Shown: one piece after another, positions 8,055-12,452 of the stretch
How positions within the stretch are numbered: the first letter of the stretch is position 1
How the letters are laid out: every line of letters begins with the position of its first letter
Assembly: GCA_014378155.1 (NCBI GenBank)
Contig: JACMOF010000158.1
Coordinates: 1 to 12,452, forward strand
Length of the DNA stretch: 12,452 nt
Source: Caulobacter sp.
Lineage (GTDB): Bacteria; Pseudomonadota; Alphaproteobacteria; Caulobacterales; Caulobacteraceae
Direction of reading: 5' to 3'
The notes under the pieces: generated by a model
What the model saw: only the letters and a program-made list of their open reading frames with translations
Told to the model about the DNA's origin: nothing
Databases searched by the model: none
Position numbers and translations under genes: made by a program

Positions 8055-8072
8055 CGCCGCCCATGGGCGGCG
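8055..8072. repeat. 18-base perfect palindrome in the divergent control region
   Basis: CGCCGCCCATGGGCGGCG reads the same on both strands with no mismatch. It lies about 100 bases upstream of the GH3 start and about 55 bases from the XylR-like operator, in non-coding DNA. As RNA it would be a 7-base GC stem with loop CATG; as DNA it could bind a dimeric regulator. There is no T-run for a terminator. Function not identified. Confidence 0.5.
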
Positions 8073-8114
8073 TACGGAGCAGACCGTAGCGTCGAGCGAT
8101 TGACAGGCCTTTAT

Positions 8115-8141
8115 TTGCCGGACAAATGGTAACGCTAACAA
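8115..8141 (+). promoter_or_regulatory. Probable sigma-70-type promoter for the GH27/GH43 operon
   Basis: TTGCCGG (8115-8121), 12 bases, then GCTAACAA (8134-8141) resembles the Caulobacter housekeeping promoter (TTGACGS, 10-14 bases, GCTANAWC), with one mismatch in the -35 and an intact GCTA core in the -10. Transcription would begin near 8148, giving a leader of about 38 bases before the ATG at 8186. The operator at 8127-8140 covers the spacer and most of the -10, as expected of a repressor that blocks polymerase. I found no equally clear promoter for the minus-strand operon. Confidence 0.5.
8127..8140. promoter_or_regulatory. XylR (LacI-family) xylose-box-like operator
   Basis: TGGTAACGCTAACA differs at one position from TGGTAGCGCTAACA, the sequence I recall as the xyl-box of Xanthomonas and the operator bound by the LacI-type XylR of Caulobacter. 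It has the central CG and near-dyad half-sites of LacI-family operators (TGGTAaCG / CGcTAACA). It lies between the divergent GH3 and GH27/GH43 operons, inside a promoter-like sequence. A LacI-family repressor encoded elsewhere would likely control at least the plus-strand operon, released by xylose or a related sugar. That the regulator is XylR rather than a paralogue is inference. Confidence 0.65.
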
Positions 8142-8160
8142 GCTGGGATGTGCAAGAGCG

Positions 8161-8174
8161 ACATCGCGCGATGT
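8161..8174. repeat. 14-base perfect palindrome in the 5' leader of the plus-strand operon
   Basis: ACATCGCGCGATGT is perfectly self-complementary and directly abuts the ribosome site GGGAGG (8175-8180). It lies 13 or more bases downstream of the predicted transcription start. It could be a second operator or a leader stem affecting ribosome access; I cannot choose between these from sequence. Confidence 0.45.
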
Positions 8175-8180
8175 GGGAGG
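8175..8180 (+). promoter_or_regulatory. Strong ribosome binding site of the relic leader frame
   Basis: GGGAGG stands 5 bases before ATG 8186, a better site than those of the two intact genes downstream. It shows that the first 48 codons of the decayed gene can still be translated. Confidence 0.6.
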
Positions 8181-8185
8181 TTTGA

Positions 8186-8490
8186 ATGAGGGTTAGCGAG
8201 ACGCGTGACCCGCGCCGTCACCGAGGTCCGACCCGCGCCCTGCGTCCGATGATCATGGCCCTGCTGCTGGCCCTGCCAGGGATGGCCGACGCTCAGGTGG
8301 CGACTAGTGCGCCACCGCCCGTGGCGGCCTGAAGGTGGACGCGGCCAAGCTTCACGCGGCGATGGACCGCTACGACATCGCCAACAGCTTCGAGATCTAT
8401 CCTGGCGACCATACCAGCGCCGTGGCAGTGCGGTTCCAGGAGCACGTTCTGCCGTTCTTCAGCAAAAATCTGGTGTTCAAGGGCCGTTAA
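8186..8490 (+). pseudogene. Esterase relic: signal peptide and C-terminus with the middle deleted
   Basis: ATG 8186 opens a 48-codon frame: a basic N-region, a hydrophobic core MIMALLLALPGMADAQ typical of a secretory signal, then ATSAPPPVAA and a TGA at 8330-8332. In another frame, from about 8317 to TAA 8488-8490, the DNA encodes a recognisable C-terminus of a putative-esterase protein (PF00756-like): VDAAKLHAAMDRY, then IANSFEIYPGDHTSAV, RFQEHVLPFFSKNL. GDHTS supplies the usual catalytic His, but the nucleophile Ser and acid Asp regions are missing. An intact relative has roughly 300 or more residues; here only about 100 codons remain, so about two thirds is deleted and the frame shifted. 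It is the first gene after the promoter, 30 bases before GH27. The strong ribosome site still allows a 48-residue peptide, which may act only as a leader. Family assignment rests on C-terminal motifs alone. Confidence 0.65.
8296..8316. repeat. Inverted repeat at the esterase deletion junction
   Basis: GGTGGCG (8296-8302) and CGCCACC (8310-8316) are complementary arms around ACTAGTG. The overlapping GCCAC (8311-8315) and GTGGC (8321-8325) give a second possible stem. They lie where the signal-peptide half meets the C-terminal half of the relic. Such hairpins can promote deletions, but the link is inferred. Confidence 0.4.
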
Positions 8491-8520
8491 GCCAGCCCAA
8501 ACCCGTTTCCAGGATTGGTC

Positions 8521-10431
8521 ATGATGTTTGTTCGTCTCGTCGCTGCGGCCCTGATCGCGCTGTTCGCCACGCACGCCCCGACCGCCGCCGCCGATCCGCT
8601 CGCCGCCTCCGGACGCTGGAGCGCCTATCAGCGTGGCGCGGCGCGCACCCCGCCAATGGGTTGGAACAGCTGGAACGCCTTTACCAGCGACATCGACGAG
8701 GAAAAGATCATGGGCTCGGCTCAGATCCTCGTCGATGCGGGTCTGGCGGCCAAGGGCTATCGCTATGTCGATATTGACGACGGCTGGTGGCTCAAGCGCC
8801 GGGCCGCCGATGGTCGGATGCTGATCCGCGCCGACCGCTTCCCTTCGGCCGCGACGCTGAACGGCGACACCACCTTTCGCCCCCTGACGAACCGTCTGCA
8901 CGCCATGGGGCTGAAGGCGGGTATCTATTCCGATATCGGCCGCAACAGCTGCGGTCAGGTCTTCACCTCGACCTTTCCCAACCAACCCGAGGGGACGGTG
9001 GCCGAGCGGGAGGTCGGGCTCTACGGTCACGTCGATCAGGATATCGCACTGTACTTCGAAGAATGGGGCTTTGACCTGATCAAGGTCGATGGCTGTGGCA
9101 TTCGCGGCCTGCCCGCCAACCATCCGCAGGTGAAGGCCGGCCTCTACCGCGCCCTGGAGCCGCTAGTCGATGCGGACTCGCTGGGCAGAACCAATGTCGG
9201 GGCGGTGCGCGCCCTCTATGGCGAGGTCGGCGCGGCGCTGGATCGTCACAACCCGGATGGCGACTTTGTCTATTCGATCTGCGTCTGGGGCGCGGCTGAC
9301 GTCCGCGCCTGGGCCAAGGACGTCGGGGCGATGTCGCGCACCAGCGAGGACATTTCGCCCAATTGGAGCCGCATGCTGCACAACATTGACAGCGTGGCGC
9401 GGCGCCCGCTCTACGCTCATCCAGGATCGTGGAACGATCCGGATATGCTCTATGTCGGGAGCGGCGACTTCGACGAGAACCATCTCACCGAAGCGCGGTC
9501 GCACTTCGCGCTGTGGGCGATGGTCAATGCGCCGCTGATCATCGGCTATGATCTGCGCAAGGCGTCCAAGGCTTTGCTCGACATCCTTGGCGCGCCCCGG
9601 CTTATCGCCATCAACCAAGATGTCGCCGGCAACCAGGCCGTGCTGGCCTTCGACTCCGACGACGTCAGCATCTTCGTCAAGACATTGGTCAGCGGCGACA
9701 AGGCCGTGGCGATCCTCAACCGGACCTCCGCGCCCATCGAGGCGACGCTGACCGCAGCTCACCTGAAGTTCCTGGCCGACGCCGATGTCGATCTCACCAA
9801 TCTCTGGTCCGGCGAGGCGCTCGCCTTTCGTGGCGAGCGCAAATTCCAGCTGCAGCCACGCGAGACGCGAGTTTTCACCGCCCATGGCGCGCGGATCCTC
9901 GCCGACGGCGTCTATCTTTCCGAAAGCCCTGGGCTGGTGAATCCTGCCGTCGATGGCGTCGTCATTCCCGAGGCCGAGCCCTTGATCCATCGCGGGCTTC
10001 TCCCGTGGCGCGGCACCCGAGGGACCGGGGAGCCGCCGCGCTATGGCGGCTGGGGCGGAGCCCAGGCTGACAGCACGCCCTATGGCCAGGAACTGGCCGT
10101 CGCTGGCCGAAAGTTCGTCGCCGGGATCGGCGTGCTGGGCAATTCGCGGCTGGAGGTCCGCAACCCCGGCTTCAAGCGCTTCAACGCAACTGTCGGGCTG
10201 GACGATTCGGCGCGCGATCGCAGCCAGCCCGTCACGTTCGAGGTCTATGGCGACGGCAAGCTCCTGGCGCGCTCGGCCCCGTTACGCTTTGGAGCCGCAG
10301 CCACGCCGCTTAGCGCCGATGTCGGTGGGGTCAAGCTGATCGAGCTGGTGGCGCGCACGCCCCAGGCCGCGCGCTTCCCCGATCCGGTGACCTGGGGCGA
10401 CGCGGCCTTGACCGGCTCCGATGCGCGCTGA
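8521..10431 (+). CDS. GH27 alpha-galactosidase with C-terminal NPCBM domain
   Basis: A 636-residue exported family 27 glycoside hydrolase. A signal peptide (about 1-24, cleavage near TAAA/DPL) precedes the (beta/alpha)8 barrel: TPPMGWNSWNAF (43-54), YVDIDDGWW (82-90), GLKAGIYSDIG (130-140), then DLIKVDGCG with nucleophile Asp190, and SRTSEDISPNW with probable acid/base Asp277. Both Asp of the DDGW block are kept; as I recall, some beta-L-arabinopyranosidases of the family change one, so alpha-galactosidase is favoured. A beta-sandwich follows (about 370-455), then an NPCBM domain (about 485-630) with GWGGAQADSTPYGQ and a FEVYGDGKLL strand. ATG 8521 is chosen because AGGA lies 6 bases upstream; a TTG at 8515 has no spacing for a site. 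It lies 30 bases after the esterase relic and 12 before GH43, so it is co-transcribed. Likely job: removing terminal alpha-galactose from branched hemicellulose or galactosides. Confidence 0.92.
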   Translation: MMFVRLVAAALIALFATHAPTAAADPLAASGRWSAYQRGAARTPPMGWNSWNAFTSDIDEEKIMGSAQILVDAGLAAKGYRYVDIDDGWWLKRRAADGRMLIRADRFPSAATLNGDTTFRPLTNRLHAMGLKAGIYSDIGRNSCGQVFTSTFPNQPEGTVAEREVGLYGHVDQDIALYFEEWGFDLIKVDGCGIRGLPANHPQVKAGLYRALEPLVDADSLGRTNVGAVRALYGEVGAALDRHNPDGDFVYSICVWGAADVRAWAKDVGAMSRTSEDISPNWSRMLHNIDSVARRPLYAHPGSWNDPDMLYVGSGDFDENHLTEARSHFALWAMVNAPLIIGYDLRKASKALLDILGAPRLIAINQDVAGNQAVLAFDSDDVSIFVKTLVSGDKAVAILNRTSAPIEATLTAAHLKFLADADVDLTNLWSGEALAFRGERKFQLQPRETRVFTAHGARILADGVYLSESPGLVNPAVDGVVIPEAEPLIHRGLLPWRGTRGTGEPPRYGGWGGAQADSTPYGQELAVAGRKFVAGIGVLGNSRLEVRNPGFKRFNATVGLDDSARDRSQPVTFEVYGDGKLLARSAPLRFGAAATPLSADVGGVKLIELVARTPQAARFPDPVTWGDAALTGSDAR

Positions 10432-10443
10432 GCAGGAAAGGCC

Positions 10444-12021
10444 GTGGCCAGAACCATCAGCACGTTGATCTCGGCGATCGCCGGCTTGCTGTTGCTTGCC
10501 TGCGCCGGAAACGTGCAAGCCCAGGTTTGGCGCGCCGACGGCGATTCAGGAACCTATCAGAACCCCCCGCTCAATGCCGACTATCCCGATCCCGACATCA
10601 TCCGGGTGGGTGAGGATTTCTATTTCGCCTCCACCACCTTCGTGAACGCCCCGGGCTTGACGATCCTCCATTCCAAGGATCTCGTGAATTGGGACATCAT
10701 CGGCCACGTCATGCCGCGCCTCGAGGGGAATCCGAAATACGACCTCAGCGGCGGCGGCGACTACCGGCATGGGGTGTTCGCGCCTAGCCTGCGCCACCAT
10801 AACGGGCGCTTCTACATCGCTGTCACGCCGGTAGGACACAACACACGCGTCTATTCGGCCACTGACATTCGCGGGCCTTGGCGCGTGCATGAACTTGACC
10901 GCGAAGCCTTCGACCCAGGCCTGTTCTTTGATACCGATGGCAAGGCCTTCATCGTGACCTCGGTCGGCTCGGATGGCACGGTGCGCCTTCTGAGCCTGAA
11001 CGCCGGCCTTACCGCCGTGACCGCCGAGCAAACCGTTCATTACATCCAGGGGGCCGAAGGCTCCAAGCTGATCCGGCGCGGCGCATGGTACTATCTGTTC
11101 AACGCCATCCCCCGGCGTTTATTCTTGACGGTGTCGCGGGCCAGGAGCCTGGCAGGTCCGTGGGAGACCCGTGACCAGATTGACGACACCACCGGAGGCC
11201 ATCAGGGCGCGCTAGTCGATCTTCCCGACGGTGGTTGGTACGGCTTCGTCATGCGCGACGCCGGCGCGATTGGCCGCGTCACCAATATCAGCCCGGTGTT
11301 CTGGCAAGACGACTGGCCGGTCTGGGGCACGCCCGCCGCGCCCGGACGGGTTCCCGACCGCGCCCCCAAGCCTATCCCGGGGAGGCCGTTCGTCGAGCCG
11401 CCCAGCTCTGATGACTTCACGGGGCGCTCACTGGGGCGCCAATGGCAGTGGAACCATAATCCACAGGACAGCCGCTGGTCGCTCGGCGAGCGGCCCGGCT
11501 TTCTCCGTCTGAAGACCACAACCAGCCCGGATTTCTGGGCGGCGAGAAACACCCTGGTCCAGAAAGGGCAGGGGCCTCGAAGCCGAGGCGTCGTCAAACT
11601 CGATGTTCGCGCCCTGGCGCCGGGTGATGTTTGCGGCTTTGGCGCCTTTGGGAAGTTCTCGAACCAACTGGTGGTGACGGGCGCGGGAAATGGCCAAGGC
11701 GCCTTGAGCGCGCGGGTGGTTGAAAGCACGGAGGCTGGGGCCAAGACCACGCCGCTGAGCGAGGCGCGGCCGATCCCGCTGCGTGATCTGTGGCTCTCGG
11801 TCGACATGGACTTCACCACGGACAAGGCAGCCTTGGCCTACAGCCTCGACGGTCGCGCCTGGACGGAGATGCCCGGCGATTTCCCGTTGGCCTTCGCCTG
11901 GCGCACTGGCACCTTTCAGGGTGAACAGTTTAGCCTCTTCTGCTTCAACCCAAGCGGCGGCGAGGGGCGGATGGATATCGACAGCTTCACGCTCGCTCGG
12001 CCTGAATCCTCGAACCGATGA
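10444..12021 (+). CDS. GH43 beta-xylosidase / alpha-L-arabinofuranosidase (subfamily 12-like)
   Basis: A 525-residue exported family 43 glycoside hydrolase with a GTG start, supported by AGGAAAGG at 10434-10441 and by the signal peptide that follows at once. Residues 1-26 form the signal; VQA before QVW suits signal peptidase I, but LLLLAC with Cys20 is a weak lipobox, so lipid anchoring is possible. The five-bladed propeller has YPDPDI with base Asp49, FDPGL with pKa-tuning Asp157, and GAEGSKL with acid Glu205. The HSKDLVNWDIIGHVMPRL block and RHGVFAPSLRHHNGRFYIA resemble GH43 subfamily 12. From about 322 a concanavalin-like C-terminal domain (GH43_C2) begins at DDFTGRSLGRQWQWNHNP and ends at MDIDSFTLARP. 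It is last in the plus-strand operon, 12 bases after GH27, and ends 8 bases from the convergent regulator. Xylose or arabinose release is likely; sequence does not settle which. Confidence 0.9.
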   Translation: MARTISTLISAIAGLLLLACAGNVQAQVWRADGDSGTYQNPPLNADYPDPDIIRVGEDFYFASTTFVNAPGLTILHSKDLVNWDIIGHVMPRLEGNPKYDLSGGGDYRHGVFAPSLRHHNGRFYIAVTPVGHNTRVYSATDIRGPWRVHELDREAFDPGLFFDTDGKAFIVTSVGSDGTVRLLSLNAGLTAVTAEQTVHYIQGAEGSKLIRRGAWYYLFNAIPRRLFLTVSRARSLAGPWETRDQIDDTTGGHQGALVDLPDGGWYGFVMRDAGAIGRVTNISPVFWQDDWPVWGTPAAPGRVPDRAPKPIPGRPFVEPPSSDDFTGRSLGRQWQWNHNPQDSRWSLGERPGFLRLKTTTSPDFWAARNTLVQKGQGPRSRGVVKLDVRALAPGDVCGFGAFGKFSNQLVVTGAGNGQGALSARVVESTEAGAKTTPLSEARPIPLRDLWLSVDMDFTTDKAALAYSLDGRAWTEMPGDFPLAFAWRTGTFQGEQFSLFCFNPSGGEGRMDIDSFTLARPESSNR

Positions 12022-12029
12022 CGCCGCCG

Positions 12030-12452
12030 CTACATCGCCGAGCGTGTGTCCTCCAACGCAAGCTCGACAAGCGCGCGCATGGCCGCGCCCGCAGCGTCAG
12101 GATTTCCGGCGACGATCGCGTCACAGACCCTAGCGTGGTCTGGGATCGGATCGCGGGGGAGGCCCCGGGTGCGTTGCTTGAATTCGGTGGTCCAGCTGAC
12201 GGCGGCCCCGATGCTGGCGCTCAGCGCCATCATTGCGTTGTTGTGGGTGGCGCTCAGCAAAGCGTCGTGGAAGGCTCGGTCGGCGGCCCTGCCAGCTTCG
12301 GTGGCCAAGGTGTGGCGACGCATCTTGGCCAGGGCGTCCCTCAACGCCTTGACATCGTTATTGTCGCGACGCTCAGCGGCGAACCGCGCGGCGGCTGGCT
12401 CGACCACGGCCCGCAGTTCGAAGAGATCGCGGACGAACGCCACGTCGGGTTC
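12030..12452 (-). CDS. GntR/FadR-family regulator, C-terminal FCD domain (partial)
   Basis: The last 140 residues of a transcription regulator whose N-terminal winged-helix domain lies beyond the right edge; the frame is open to base 12452. The visible part is an all-helical FCD ligand-binding domain: FVRDLFELRAVVEPAAARFA, then ADRAFHDALLSATHN with the D-x3-H metal pair, and PDHARVCDAI with a further His. The usual last His of the family (AM-x-x-H-L) reads Leu in AMRALVEL, so metal binding may be altered; I rate this cautiously. FadR-type FCD regulators commonly sense carboxylic or sugar acids such as uronates. It converges on GH43 with only 8 bases between stops, so it is not in that operon but may sense a breakdown product of the same polysaccharide. 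Target and ligand are unknown. A GTG at 12443 is an internal codon, not the start. Confidence 0.85.
   Translation of the reverse strand, partial: EPDVAFVRDLFELRAVVEPAAARFAAERRDNNDVKALRDALAKMRRHTLATEAGRAADRAFHDALLSATHNNAMMALSASIGAAVSWTTEFKQRTRGLPRDPIPDHARVCDAIVAGNPDAAGAAMRALVELALEDTRSAM

Noticed and set aside
8191..8198. A second xyl-box half-site (GGTTAGCG) close to the relic start
   Set aside because: Only one half matches; the other half (AGACGC) has no symmetry, and it falls within the leader frame.
8307..8777. A 156-codon plus-strand frame crossing the relic and the GH27 start
   Set aside because: It overlaps two better-explained frames; its translation has no hydrophobic signal and is typical of an out-of-frame reading.
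8293..9990. Two long minus-strand open frames (8293-9123 and 9163-9990) opposite the GH27 gene
   Set aside because: They are shadows of the GH27 reading frame; no ribosome site, signal or family motif is seen.
12443..12452. GTG at 12443 as start of a short FCD-only protein
   Set aside because: The frame continues upstream to the window edge with family-like residues (EPDV), so the gene is simply cut by the window.

Overview
The window (12,452 bases, high GC, third codon positions strongly G/C) looks like an alphaproteobacterial chromosome of the Caulobacter type. Reasons: Caulobacter-style sigma-70 promoter elements (TTGCCGG, 12 bases, GCTAACAA), a xylose-box-like operator, the halogenase fragment at the left edge, and the density of secreted glycosidases and esterases. 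The genus is an inference from these features, not from a search.

Layout: (1) 1-252, minus strand: inner part of a flavin-dependent tryptophan halogenase with no N-terminal FAD-binding region behind it; it looks 5'-truncated. (2) 253-387: a short AT-richer gap. (3) 388-7952, minus strand: four genes in a row, in transcription order GH3 xylosidase/arabinosidase, sialate-O-acetylesterase-like SGNH esterase, BD-FAE/acetylxylan-esterase-like alpha/beta hydrolase, and type B carboxylesterase. All four have export signals and the gaps are 57-132 bases, so one operon is likely. (4) 7953-8185: divergent control region with a LacI/XylR-type operator inside a probable promoter and three dyad symmetries. 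(5) 8186-12021, plus strand: decayed esterase relic (signal peptide and C-terminus only), then a GH27 alpha-galactosidase with NPCBM domain and a GH43 beta-xylosidase/arabinofuranosidase. (6) 12030-12452, minus strand: C-terminal FCD domain of a GntR/FadR-family regulator running off the right edge.

Together the genes read as a periplasmic or outer-surface finishing set for a decorated heteroxylan (or xyloglucan). Esterases of three families would remove acyl groups, GH27 alpha-galactosyl caps, GH43 and GH3 arabinose and xylose. The shared operator suggests induction by xylose or a xylan-derived sugar through a LacI-family repressor encoded elsewhere. No transporter, TonB receptor or backbone-cutting endoxylanase is in the window. 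I see no RNA genes, CRISPR array, insertion sequence or clear intrinsic terminator. I do not see an unknown molecular system; the most interesting points are the operator/promoter overlap, the esterase relic heading the plus-strand operon, and the broken halogenase.
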